From NCBI GenBank assembly GCA_014529385.2, contig CM043959.1:13426809-13486808 (forward strand): a stretch of DNA of 60,000 nucleotides, in the 5' to 3' direction. Position numbers and translations under genes: made by a program. A model generated the notes under the pieces. That model ran no database searches. It was not told the DNA's origin and saw nothing but the letters and a program-made list of their open reading frames with translations. This document shows, one piece after another, positions 35,962 to 47,780 of the stretch (position 1 is the stretch's first letter; the number at the start of each line of letters is the position of its first letter). This DNA is from Adiantum capillus-veneris (taxonomy: Eukaryota; Streptophyta; Polypodiopsida; Polypodiales; Pteridaceae).

Positions 35962-38900
35962 TATTGGGATCAAGGGTGGGCTTCCTTTCATCCTTGGCCA
36001 TGAAATACAACCATTGACCTTTCATGTGGAGAAGGGAAAAGAGAGAGATAGAAGGGTTGATTTTGATATATCTACACATAAGAGTTCAAAGAGAAAAAAA
36101 GGGGACAAACTTTTACACACAAGATGATGACACAGAGAAGCTCCATAGCCCAATACATAGGGTAAGAGAGGGGAAGGGGAAAAATTGAGAGCATCTACAC
36201 AAGAATGGACTAAAGATTGTACCCCCAAACTCCACGGCATCTCTTGTGGAGTATGATATTTAACATTTGATATTACTTGTTGGTGCCAAAAAAGTTCCAC
36301 TTTAGTTATGAGTTGAGCATCTCACTTATTGCATGACCCTCTAAACGTGAGTTCTCACTATTCTATTTACAAAGAGCAGCAATAGTGGCTTATTTGATAA
36401 AAGATCTAAAACACTGTCCAATATAAAATGGTGAGGAATTTATTTATTTCCACCACCTTCTTCTCAACTCCTAGAATTAGAATTCACAAGTCATCAACTC
36501 ACCATTAGAACAAAAAAGAAAGATAGCACAGTAATTATCCATTATGCTTCTTCTATCCCAATTGTAGTGGACCACATACAACAGGAGGGTGCCCAGTCTC
36601 GTAACATCCCTTACTCGAGGGATAGCAATTGTCCCCAGTTGCTCAAAAGAGAATTATTTGGACCGTCAGTGTGACAAAAGGTGTGAAGAAGATTTGGAAA
36701 TGTTGAAAGAAAAAGCAAGCATCCATTCAGCATCTTCTCTAGGGTGGCATTAGAAAGTCAAAAGATAACAATTATGAACCATGTCAGTGTGTGTAGTGGT
36801 GGTTTCATGATCAATTATTTGGTCAAGAATGAGTTACTCTTCTTGATTTACAAGTGTGGATGGTTCTTCATTATGATGTTTAGTTAGGGGTCCTTGAAAG
36901 AGTCGTAATGAACCACTGTGAAATGAATTATGAATGTGCCAGAGGGAAGGTGATTAACTATTAAATACATTACAAGGTCAGGTATCATGTTTGAATATAG
37001 TTGGGCATTACACCATAACCCAAAATATAATGACTATCCAAGCATGAGTTGAGGACACAGAGAATGGACAAAATGTTAAAAGTCCTCCTGTCTAGCATAT
37101 CCAGTATTCAAACCATAGAAGGGAGACGAAGAGTGTCAACAAATGGGAATATCTTAAAAGAAAAACTTCACCTAAAAATTTAGTACCTCATGGAACTAGT
37201 AGTCAGATGTTACAATGTAGACAATTGAAAAATATGCAGTACCTTATATTCTTGTTGAATTGCACTTCTTAGGGAAATAATTAGTTACGAATAGTGGTGT
37301 ATTCCATAGGGTGCACACGTTTTTGTCTCTATTCTAAAATTTTACGCACAAGAGGATGACACAGAGAAGCTCCATAGCCCAATACGTAGGGTAAGAGAGG
37401 AGAAAGGAAAAATTGAGAGCATCTACACAAGAATGGACTAAAGATTGTACACGACATCTCTTGTGGAGTTGAGTATTTAACATTTGATATTACTTGTTGG
37501 TGCCAGAAAAGTTCCACTTGAGTTATGAGTTGAACATATCACTTATCGCATGACCCTCTAAAGGTGAGTTCTCACTATCCTATTTACAAAAAGTAGCAAT
37601 AGTGGCTTATTGATAAAAGATCTAAAACAATGTCCAAATATAAAATGGCCGAGGAATTTATTTATTGCCAAACCCTTCTTTTCAACTCCTAGAATTAGAA
37701 TTCACAAGTCATCAACTCACCATTAGAACAAAATAGAAAGATAGCACACTAATTATCCATTACACTCCAACTATCCCAATTGTAGTGGACCACATACAAC
37801 ACGAGGGTGCCCAGTCTCGTAGAATCCGTTACTCGAGGGATAGCAAATTGTCCCCAGTTGCTCAAAAGAGAATTAGTTGGACAGTCATTGTGACCAAAGT
37901 GTGAAGAAGATTTGGAAGTTTTGAAAGAAAAAGCAAGCATCCATTTAGCATCTTCTCTAGGGTGGCATTTGAAAGTCAAAAGATAACGAATATGGACCAT
38001 GTCAGTGTGTGCAGTGGTGGTTTCATGATTAATTATTTGGTCAGGAATGAGTTGCTCTTCTTGATTTATTAGTGTAGATGGTTCTTCATTATGATGTGTA
38101 GCTAGGGGTCCTTGAAAGAGTCGTAATAAACCACTGTGAAATGCATTATGAATGTGCCAGTGGAAAGGTGATCAACTATTAAATACATTACAAGGTCAGG
38201 TATCATGTTTGAATATACTTGGGAATTACACCATAACCCAAAATATAATGACTATCCAAGCATGAGTTGAGGGCACAGAGAATGGACAAAATGTTAAAAG
38301 TCCTCATGTCTAGCATATCCTGTATTCAAACCAGAGAAGGGAGACAAAGAGTGTCAACAAATAGGAATATCTTATAAGAAAAACTTCACCTTAAAAAATT
38401 AGTACCTCATGGAACTAGTAGTCAAACGTTACAATATAGACAATCGAAAAATATGTAGTGCATTATTTTCTTGTTGAAATGTTTGAGAGAAAACTTAGTT
38501 ACGAATAGTGGTGTATTGCATAGGGTGCACATGTTTCTCTCTCTACTCTAAAATTGACTTAGCATAGTAGTAGTACATCAATTATTGATACAAGTCTAGT
38601 AACAACTGTATAACATGGATTTTGACTTTTTCTTCGATAGGAGTTCAAACAATTGGAAGTTGAAAGTTTATTGATTTGGATGTTTGGATAGGCCTCATCT
38701 GGTACAATGTCCCACGTAGTGCATTTGAAACTGTTGGCAACGCCAATTAAAGTGGTACTAGTTGTGGTTTGTGTCATCTGTAGAAAGAGAGAGAAAAAGT
38801 ACAAGTGCACTTCTATACTGATAGTCATATAAAAGAAAGTGTAAATTTCTGAATTCTTTACATAATGAGTGATTTTCTAGTAGAAGAAGAGTCAAAATTC

Positions 38901-39871
38901 TAGATTGGATCATCACCTGGGTGTCAAGATACTTCTACCTGGTAACATAGAATAGCTAGTCCTGATAGGTTTAGTTGGATAGCTAGTAAAATCAAGGAAA
39001 CATGCGTACAATTTTTCAGAGTAAAAAGTGGTGGTGTTGCATAGAATATACGATGTAATTCAAGAGGGTGGTGGTTAATCCAATGTACTTGTCGAAGTTT
39101 GGGGGATACGTAATCGACAAGGGTCGACCACGATAGAGAGGGCTTAATCAACTTAAGGAGAGAGGGGGTGAATAGGTCTCTAGTTGACCAACTTTGTAGT
39201 TCAATAAGGGCCTCACCTTTTGTGTGAAAATAAGGTCAAAAAGAGTTCTAAAAAGAAATCAGTCAACAAGCGGCAAAAGCGTCGAGTGCTCAGAGGTTGA
39301 TGGCAACCAACAATCTCTTCGTTTGCCGACGAGCATAAAGTACAACTAGTTCAAGAGCTTTGGGTGACCACTTTGATGGCTGCCATGCTCGATTTGATGG
39401 AGGTCGAAGTCAAGCCATATGTGTGTCTAAGGGTTGGTCACACAAGATTTCAGAATGGTAGCCAAGTACTACTTCAACGGTTTGAAAACTATATTTCAAT
39501 ATTTTTGCTATCTTTGATCGGAGCTTGCAGCATGAAGTGAGATGTCATGGGTAATCCTTGAAACTTCCAATCTGTGAATCTGAGCCTTGATCACCTATCT
39601 CTTCTACATTTAAGCCAAAATTGTCATCTTCCAAGCTCCCTTTTTTGATGTGGAACCAAAATCACAGATTGACTTAAACAAATTCTTCAAGATTCGATTC
39701 TTTTCTTCCCTTGTGGAATCCTTATGGGTGTTAAGCGGAATTGATGGGTCGTTTTTTAATTAATTGCCAATTAAACTTGATTTGCAAACTGGATTCTACA
39801 AATTTGAGAATCGATCCATAAAATTTATTTTGGAATGCTGATTTTTTTCAAACCGGAAGCTCTGATACCAC
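35962..39871 (-). repeat. Array unit 12, composite with partial duplication
   Basis: The LTR begins at 35962. At about 37341 it jumps back from the CTCTATTCTAAAAT stretch to the early-LTR TTTTAC-CACAAGAGG stretch, so about 1.24 kb of LTR is present twice before the LTR ends at 39312. The join shares TTTT/AAAATTTTA microhomology. The PBS complement at 39859-39870 is perfect. Confidence 0.75.
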
Positions 39872-42800
39872 TGTTGGGATCAAAGGTGGCGTTCCGTCCA
39901 TCCTTGGACATGCAATACAACCATTGACCTTTCATGTGGAGAAGGGAAAAGAGAGAGATAGAAGGGATGATGTTGACATATCTACACATAAGAGTACAAA
40001 GAGAAAAAAAGGGGACAAACTTTTACACACAAGAGGATGACACGGAGAAGCTCCATAGCCCAATACATAGGGTAAGAGAGGGAAAAGGAAAAATTTGAGA
40101 GCATCTACACAAGAATGGACTAAAGATTGTACCCCCAAACTCCACGGCATCTCTTGTGGAGTATGGTATTTAACATTTGATATTACTTGTTAGTGCCAAA
40201 AAAGTTCCACTTTAGTTATGAGTTGAGCATATCACTTATTGCATGACCCTCTAAAGGTGAGTTCTCACTATTCTATTTACAAAAAGTAGCAATAGTGGCT
40301 TATTTGATAAAAGATCTAGAACATTGTCCAAATATAAAATGGCGAGGAATTTATTTATTGCCAACGCCTTCTTCTCAACTCCTAGAACTAAAATTCACAA
40401 GTCATCAACTCACCATTAGAACAAAATAGAAAGATAGCACAGTAATTATCCATTACTCTCCAGCTATCCCAATTGTAGTGGACCACATACAATAGGAGGG
40501 TGCCCAGTCTCGTAACATCCCTTACTTCGAGGGATAGCAATTGTCCTCAGTTGTTCAAAAGATAATTAGTTGGCCCGTCAGTGTGACAAAAGGTGTGAAA
40601 ACGATTTGGAAGATTTGAAAGAAAAGGCAAGCATCCATTTAGCATCTTCTCCAGGGTGGCATTTGAAAGTCAAAAGATAACGATTATGAACCATGTCATT
40701 GTGTGCACTGGAGGTTTCATGATCAACTATTTTGTCAGGAATGAGTTGCTCTTCTTGATTTACAAGTGTGGATGGTTCTTCATTATGATGTATAGCTAGG
40801 GGTCCTCGAAAGAGTCGTCATCATAAACCATTGTGAAATGCATTGTGAATGTGCCAGTGGAAAGGTGATTAACTATTAAATACATTACAAGGTCAGGTAC
40901 CATGTTTGAATATACTTGGGCATTACACCATAACCCAAAATTTAATGACTATCCAAGGATGAGTTGAGGGCATCGAGAATGGACAAAATGTTAAAAGTCC
41001 TCCTGTCTAGCATATTCTGTATTCAAACTAGAGAAGGGAGACAAAGAGTGTCAACAAATGGGAATATCTGAAAAGAAAAACTTCACCTAAACATTTAGTA
41101 CCTCATGGAACTAGTAGTCAAATGTTACAATGTAGACAATCGAAAAATATGTAGTACCTTATTTTCTTGTGGAATTGTACTTCTGAGGGAAATACTTAAT
41201 TATGAATAGTGATGTATTGCATAGGGTGCAAGTGTTTCTGTCTCTATTCTAAAATTGACTTAGCATAGTAGCAGTAAATAAATTAGTGATACAAGTCTAG
41301 TAACAACTGTATAACATGGATTTTGACTTTTTATTCGATAGGAGTTCAAACAATTGGAGGTTGAAAGTTTATTGATTTGGAAATTTGGTTAGGCTTCATC
41401 TCGTACAATGTCAAATGTAGTGTATTTGAAGCTGTTGGCAACGACAATTTCCTAAAAAGTGGTACAAGTTGTGTTTTGTGTCACTTATAGAGAGAGAGAG
41501 AGAGAAAAAGTACAACTACACATATATACTGATAGTCATATAAAATAAAGTGTAAATTTGTGAATTCTTTACACAATGAGTGATTTATAGTAGAAGAAGA
41601 GTCAAAATTCTAGAGTTGGATCAGCACCTGGGTGTCAAGATACTTTTACTGGTAACATAGAATAGCTAGTCCTGATAGGTTTAGTTGGATAGCTATAGCA
41701 AAATCAAGGAAACATGCGTACAATTTTTCAGAGTAAAAAGTGGTGGTGTTGCATAGCATATACGATGTAATTCAAGAGGGTGGTGGTTAATCCAATGTAC
41801 TTGTCGAAGTTTGGGGGATACGTAATCGACAAGGGTCGACCACGATAGAGAGGGCTTAATCAACTAAAGGAGAGAGGGGGTGAATAGGTTTCTGGCTGGC
41901 CAACTTTGGAGTTCAATAAGGGCCTCACCTTTTGTGTGAAAATAAGGTCAAAAAGAGTTCTAAAAAGAACTCAGTCAACAAGTAGCAATAGTGTCGAGTG
42001 CTCAGAGGTTGATGGCGACCAACAATCTCTTCCTCGGCCCACGACCATGAAGTACAACAAGTTCAAGATCTTTGGTGACCAGAAGAGTCAAAATTCTAGA
42101 GTTGGATCATCACCTGGGTGTCAAGATATTTTTACTTGGTAACATAGAATAGCTAGTCCTGATAGGTTTAGTTGGATAGCTAGTAAAATCAAGGAAACAT
42201 GCGTACAATTTTTCAGAGTAAAAAGTGGTGGTGTTGCATAGCATATACGATGTAATTCAAGAGGGTGGTGGTTAATCCAATGTACTTGTCAAAGTTTTGG
42301 GGATACATAATCGACAAGGGTCGACCATGATAGAGAGGGCTTAATCAACTGAAGGTGAGAGGGGGTGAATAGGTCTCTGGCTGGCCAACTTTGCAGTTCA
42401 ATAATGGCCTCACCTTTTATGTGGAAATAAGGTAAAAAAGATTTCTAATTAAAAGAACTCAGTCAACAAGCATTAATATTGTCGAGTGCTCAGAGGTTGA
42501 TGGCAAACAACAATCTCTTCCTCGGCCCACGAGCATGAAGTACAACTAGTTCAAGAGCTTTGGGTGACCACTTTGATGGTTGCCATGCTCGATTTGGTGG
42601 AGGTCGAAGTCAAGCCATATGTGTGTCTAAGGGTTGGTCACACAAGATTTCAGAAAGGTAGCCAAGTACTACTTCAACGGTTTGAAAACTATATTTCAAT
42701 ATTTCCGCTATCTTTGATCGAAGCTTGCAACATGGAGTGAGATATTATGTGTAATCCTTGAAACTTCCAATCTGTGAATCTGAGCCTTGATCTCCCATCT

Positions 42801-45362
42801 CTTCTACATTGAAGTCAAAATTGTCACTTTCCAAGCTCCCTTTTTTGATGTGGAACCATAACCCAAAATTTAATGACTATCCAAGCATGAGTTGGGGCAC
42901 CAAGAATGGACAAAATGTTAAAAGTCCTCCTGTCTAGCATATCCTGTATTCAAACCAAAGAAGGGAGATAGAGTGTCAACAAATGGGAATATCTTAAAAG
43001 AAAAACTTCACCTAAAAATTTAGTACCTCATGGAACTAGTAGTCAAATGTTACAATGTAGACAATCAAAAAATATGTAGTACCTTATGTTCTTGTTGAAT
43101 TGCACTTCTTAGGGAAATACATAGTTACAAATAGTTGTGTATTGCATAGGGTGCATAGGTTTTTGTCTCTTTTCTAAAATGGACTGAGCATAGTAGTAGT
43201 AAATAATTTAGTGATACGAGTCTACTAGCAACTGTATAACATGGATTTTGACTTTTTCTTCGATAGGAGTTCAAACAATGGGAAGTTGAAAGTTTATTGA
43301 TTTGGAAGTTTAGATAGGCTTTATCTCATACAATATCCCATGTAGTGCATTTGAAGTTGTTGGCAACGACAATTTGCTGAAAAGCTAGTTGTGTTTTTTG
43401 TCAACTGTAGAAAGAGAGAGAAAAAGTACAACTGCCCATTTGTGAATTCTTTACACAATGAGCGATTCTCTAGTAGAAGAAGAGTCAAAATTCTAGAGTT
43501 GGATCATCAGCTGGGTGTCAAGGTACTTTTACCTGGTAGCATATAATAACTAATCTTGATAGGGTTAGTTGGATAGCTAGTAAAATCAAGGAAACATGCG
43601 TAAAATTTTTCAAAGTAAAAAGCGTTGGTGTTGCATAGCATATATGTGTAGTTGAGGGTCCTTGAAAGAGTCATAAATAAACCACTGTTAAATACATTAC
43701 GAATGTGCCTGTGTGAAGGTGATTAACTATTAAATACATTAAAAGGTTAGGTATCATGTTTGAATATTCTTGGGAATTACACCATAACCCAAAATATAAT
43801 GATTATCCAAGCATGTGATGAGGGCACAAAGAATTGCAAATATTTAAAAGTCCTCCTGTCTAGCATATCCTGTATTCAAACCAGAGAAGGGAGACAAAGA
43901 GTGTCCACAAATGGGAACATTTGAAAAAGAAAAACTTCACCTAAAAATTTAGTATTGTATGGTACTGGTAGTCAAATGTTACAATGTAGAGAATCACAAA
44001 ATATGCAGTACCTTATTTTCTTATTGAATTGCACTTCTTAGGGAAATACTTAGTTACAAATAGTGGTGTATTGCATAGGACGCACATGTTTTTGTCTCTA
44101 TTCTCAAATCAAGTTAGCATAGTAGCAGTAAATAAATTAGTGATACAAGTCTAGTAGCAACTGTATACTATGGAATTTTATTTTTTCTCCAATAGGAGTT
44201 CAAACAACTGGAGGTTGAAAGTGTATTGATTTGGAAGTTTGGATAGGCTTCATCTCGGACAATGTCCCATGTAGTGCATTTGAGGTTGTTGGCAACAACA
44301 GTTTGCTAAAAGTGGTACTAGTTGTGTTTCCTGTCATTTGTAGATAGAGAGAGAAAAAATACAACTGCACATGTGTATTGCTAGTCATATAAAATAAAGT
44401 ATAAATTTGTCAATTCATTACACGTGTGATTTTCTAGTAGAAGAAGAGTCAAAATTCTAGAGTTGGATCATATTTTTTCAAATTCCAAATTCCAAGTTTT
44501 TCAGAGTAAAAAACGGTGGTGTTGCATAGCATATACGATGTAATTCAAGCGGTTGATTAATCCAATGTACTTGTTTAAGGTTGGGGGATACGTTATTGAC
44601 AAGGGTCAACCACGATAGAGAGGGCTTAATCAACTAAAGGAGAGGGGGTGAATAGGTCTTTGTTACAATTTGGGTGGCCAACTTTGCAGTTCAATAAGCG
44701 TCTCACCTTTTATGTGAAAATAAGATCGAAAAGAGTTTGTAAAAGAACTTAGTCAATTAACAACAATAGCATCGAGTACTCAGAGGTTGATGGCAACCAA
44801 CTGCCTCTTCCTCGGCTTGCGAGCATGAAGGACGACTAGTTCAAGAGCTTTGGGTGACCACTTTGATGGTTGCCATGCTTGATTTGATGGAGGTTGAAGT
44901 CAAGCCATATGGTTGTCTAAGGGTTGGTCACACAAGGTTTCATAAAGGTAGCCAAGTACTACTTCGATCGTTTGAAAACTATATTTCAATATGTCCAGCA
45001 TCTTTGATCGGAGCTTACAACATGGAGTGAGATATCATGGGTAATCATTGTAGCTTCCAATATGTCAATTGGAGCCTTGATCTACCATCTCTTCTACACT
45101 TAAGCCAAAATTTTCACTTTCTAGGCTTCCTTCCTTTATGTCGAACCAAAATCGCTGATTGACTTAAACAAATTCTTCAAAGTCTGATTCTTTTCTTCCC
45201 TTGTGGAATCCTTATGGTCATGAAGCAAAATTGATGAGTCATTTTTTTATTTATTGACGATTAGACTTGATTTGCAAACTAGTTTCTACAAATTAGATAA
45301 TTGATCCCTAATATTTATTCTCGATTTACTTATTTTTTTCAAACTGGAAGCTCTGATACCAC
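39872..45362 (-). repeat. Array unit 13, rearranged composite of two or more units
   Basis: A complete LTR 39872-42024 is followed by only 55 bp of internal domain. At 42080 the sequence jumps back about 480 bp (GACCA to AGAAGAGTC) and reaches a second LTR end at 42512. At 42856 it skips from the internal domain into mid-LTR at shared ACCATAACC. At about 43646 it jumps back again (GCATAT to GTGTAG). A diverged LTR end is at about 44802. The PBS complement at 45350-45361 is perfect. The right edge is thus as diverged and rearranged as the left edge. Confidence 0.75.
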
Positions 45363-45467
45363 TGTTGGGATCAAGGGTGGGCTTCCATCCATGGCCATGA
45401 AATACAACCATTGACCTTTCCATGTGGAGAAGGGAAAAGAGAGAGATAGAAGAGTTCATGTCGACAT
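45363..45467 (-). repeat. Array unit 14, truncated right edge
   Basis: Only the first 105 bp of an LTR remain (TGTTGGGATC onward). Similarity to the array stops in TCGACAT near 45467, where retrotransposon pol sequence of a different family begins. Confidence 0.75.
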
Positions 45468-45784
45468 TTGTTTTTGATAGTGATATGGTTTAGTGCTTGA
45501 TAGTCCACACACATATGGTATGTACCATTTTTCTTTTGCACTAAAAAGACTGGAGAAAAAAAGTGAGAGGAGCTAGGCCTCACCATCCCTTTGTCTACCA
45601 ATTCTTGTACTTGCCTCTTGATCTCCTCTTGTTGAGCTTGAGAAACTTGATAAGGAGGCTTGTTAGGTGATGAGCTTCCTGGTAGGAGTTTAATTTGATG
45701 GTCATCATCCCCTAGTTTTGGTGGTAAGTCCATAGGGATATCATCAATGAACACATCTTGGAATCCTTTTAGAAAATTGGACAA
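45371..45784 (-). pseudogene. Gypsy reverse transcriptase N-terminus fused to array LTR
   Basis: Residues 1-105 of this 137-codon frame are RT fingers: FIDDIPMDLPP, SQAQQEEIKRQV, LVDKGMVRPSSS, and MCVDYQALN (the conserved R.CVDYR.LN block). The frame then runs into array LTR sequence at about position 45467, giving a chimeric C-terminus of no meaning. The palm with YxDD is absent. Confidence 0.8.
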
Positions 45785-45982
45785 GTCTAACTCTTCTTGA
45801 TTCCTACCATTTACATTGATAAAACATTAGGATCTTGTAGGGACTCTTTGACAAAAATCATGTACGCAAAAACTGAGCTCTTCATTGATTTATCAAGAGG
45901 ATTTACAAGTGGTATATTACGATTAGACTCACTAGCATCTATATACATGCTCTTTCCCCTGTAGGTGAAGTAGATTCTCCTT

Positions 45983-46201
45983 TTAGGGAACTTTCACGTT
46001 GGCAGCCATGTGGTTGAACCATGGTGCCCTTAAGATAGCATCTTCATGTTGGAGAGGAGAGATTAAAAAATCTTCTTTGTCGACATAGCTTTGGACATGA
46101 AGCCTTAACTTCCCAATCAAGGGAGTAACAGAGACTTGATGTCCCTTGAAAGTGGTGTCGGCAATTACAATATCCCCCATCTCAAAAGCTTGAATGCCCA
46201 A
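45983..46201 (-). pseudogene. Gypsy protease C-terminal part
   Basis: This 72-codon frame begins MGIQAFEMGD and contains LHVQSYVDKEDFLISPL and ILRAPWFNHM. The last matches the conserved ILG.PW block that closes Gypsy aspartic proteases (here Gly is replaced by Arg). The DSGA active-site strand should lie just upstream and is not legible. Confidence 0.65.
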
Positions 46202-46274
46202 CTTGGTGGCCTACTTTGCTAATATGAATTTTTGAGTAGAGCCAGGTCGAACAAGATGAAGGCATCATGCTCCC

Positions 46275-46928
46275 TTACCTTTCACAAAGCAAAGGAGAGG
46301 TGATCCTTTGCAATGAGCATCCTTTTCTGAGCTTCGATAGTGGAAGCTCTAGGAGTCTCATTGCAGGCATTTCTCTTGGGGCAGGAACGATAACCATGTC
46401 CTTGGTCTCCAAACCTAAAACATTTATGGTCCTTGTGAACAGCTTCAAGCTCTTCAAGAGAGAGTTTGTTTGTACCTTTATAAACTCCCTTCTCCTTGGA
46501 CCGATTGTTGTTGTTGTTGGAATTGTCTTAGGAAGAATTTTGGGCATTGGTTTTCCACTTTGGATCACTTTTATCTTTGCTTTTCATGGGCTTGACATTT
46601 GGTCTAGCCCCTTGTTGGAAATTGATGTGTAAAGAAACCATAGTGTGGTGTGATAGAACCAGGCCATTGGGAGTTGATGTACTCGACCGTCTCTTTAAGT
46701 AGTCCCGCACAGAATTGTTGCTTTTGCTCGGCAAAGTCTATCTTTTGAAAGACTACTAGTAGCCTTGAGATGTAAATCCCAAAACTTGTCTACATATTTG
46801 TGGATAGACTCATGGGAGAGAAGGTTCATACCATGACATTCGGTAAGCACTGTTTGGCGGACGAAGCAATGGTCTCCAGAGAAAGAGTCACATTTTTTAG
46901 GGAATCTACACTTTTGCGGCAATCTCAC
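46275..46928 (-). pseudogene. Gag remnant with CCHC zinc knuckle
   Basis: Frames at 46695-46928, 46528-46734 and 46275-46568 carry successive parts of a Gypsy gag. The first holds ESIHKYVDKFWDLHLKA, typical of the gag capsid region. A zinc knuckle is encoded at 46381-46422 in yet another phase: Cys-Phe-Arg-Phe-Gly...His....Cys, so the second Cys is changed to Phe. Several frameshifts make it non-coding. It would have packaged element RNA. Confidence 0.7.
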
Positions 46929-46930
46929 CC

Positions 46931-47762
46931 TTTTGTAAAAGAGCTTCTCTAACCAAGAACTTGTAAATAAATTTTTGATTATTTTTCCGAGAGCATTTGT
47001 ATACTGGAGATCCAGTTAGAAGCTTAGGACTTTTTGGCCAGACAAGACATTTGTAAAGACCTAAACTATAAAGGTCAGTTTGAACATGATCTTCTTTTAT
47101 CACAAGTTTTGAAGAAGACAGCGTACGTTTGAGAGCTCCCTCTTGCTCCAACTTGTAGTCTTCGCTACTGTGGCTACGGTAATTCGAATTCAGATTCGTT
47201 TATTGCATTGTGTTCCCCTTTCTTTGCTCTTCCATTCAAGTGTAAGCATTCAAGATTCGGTGTAAGTGTTCAACTATGCGTTTGAGACCTTAAATCGCTG
47301 TTTTGAGTGTTTAAATGCGTATTTAATGTTGTTTTGACCCTAGGAGAGGCTTTAAGGACCCTAAAACGACCCTTTGGGATCATCTGTTCACTGTTTTTGC
47401 TGACTTTGGGATGAATGATCGCGATCTATGTACCTCTCCAGAATGCTGTGACAGTGATACGATGGATTCTAAATAGTCCCTTGTAGCTTCCCTTCAAGTT
47501 TCGTGCGAATCCGATATGATTTGCATGGTAAATGGGCATGATGATTGTAGAGCTGTGTAGAAGGACATAGGCAGATTACTTGGCTTTAGTGCATATGATT
47601 TGCTTGCACAGTTAGTAGTCGGATCTCATCGAGTTCACTTCATTAGGAATGACACCCTAGTAAGTTTCCATGCCTCATCCTGGTCGCTTTCCTTGTATTG
47701 ATATTTTATGTTGATGCGTGAGAGCTATGCTATGGACGTCCGTCGCGGTGACCTGCAAACAT
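46931..47762 (+). mobile_element. Partial 5' LTR of the plus-strand Gypsy element
   Basis: This stretch ends at ...CAAACA directly before a primer-binding site, so it is the 3' portion of a 5' LTR. A TATA-like TATAAAG at 47067-47073 would be its promoter. One GATCGCGATC palindrome lies at 47417-47426. The left limit is uncertain, and no terminal TG could be assigned. No matching stretch was seen in 58421-60000. If the 3' LTR starts at 58421 the LTR must be longer than about 2.4 kb, or the left LTR has lost its start to the neighbouring fragment. Confidence 0.5.
47067..47073 (+). promoter_or_regulatory. TATA-box candidate in the 5' LTR
   Basis: TATAAAG preceded by CTAAAC, about 690 bases before the PBS. 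Plausible LTR promoter by position; no direct support. Confidence 0.3.
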
Positions 47763-47780
47763 TGGCGCCGTTGCCAGGGA
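47763..47780 (+). promoter_or_regulatory. Primer-binding site complementary to tRNA-Asp
   Basis: TGGCGCCGTTGCCAGGGA matches the PBS used by plant Athila/Tat-type Gypsy elements with one G-to-A change. It primes minus-strand DNA synthesis. The LTR end ACA lies immediately upstream. Confidence 0.8.

Larger units (their letters stand above)
1900..45467 (-). mobile_element. Tandem array of a ~2.65-kb LTR-retrotransposon unit with shared LTRs
   Basis: The same unit recurs head to tail with starts at 3503, 4347, 7044, 9648, 12132, 15415, 18078, 25687, 28379, 31004, 33644, 35962, 39872 and 45363. Intact spacing is about 2.48-2.70 kb; larger or smaller spacings are explained by identified insertions, deletions and partial duplications. 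On the minus strand each junction reads ...CCAACA-G-TGGTATCAGAGC, the form of an LTR end followed by a plant tRNA-iMet primer-binding site. At the other side each LTR begins TGTTGG directly after a purine tract. The 6-bp terminal inverted repeats match. The units share single LTRs between neighbours rather than each having two. No unit encodes gag or pol, so the element is non-autonomous. Such an array can arise by recombination between LTRs or by rolling-circle amplification (inference). Confidence 0.85.
45468..46930 (-). mobile_element. Truncated Ty3/Gypsy element fragment
   Basis: On the minus strand the fragment reads gag, zinc knuckle, protease region and the first part of reverse transcriptase, then stops at the array border. 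Order and sequence style are those of plant Ty3/Gypsy elements. There is no RT active site, RNase H or integrase, and no LTR or PBS of this element was recognised. Its left end is the array junction; its right end lies somewhere near 46930, where an LTR-like stretch of the opposite strand starts. Confidence 0.8.

Noticed and set aside
1900-45467. Dozens of 60-105-codon frames on both strands of the array as separate genes
   Set aside because: They repeat with the 2.65-kb unit, change length between copies and match no domain; they are by-products of the repeat.
1900-45467. CRISPR array or rDNA repeat
   Set aside because: Unit length is 2.65 kb with LTR signals, there are no short repeats with spacers, and no rRNA sequence is recognisable.
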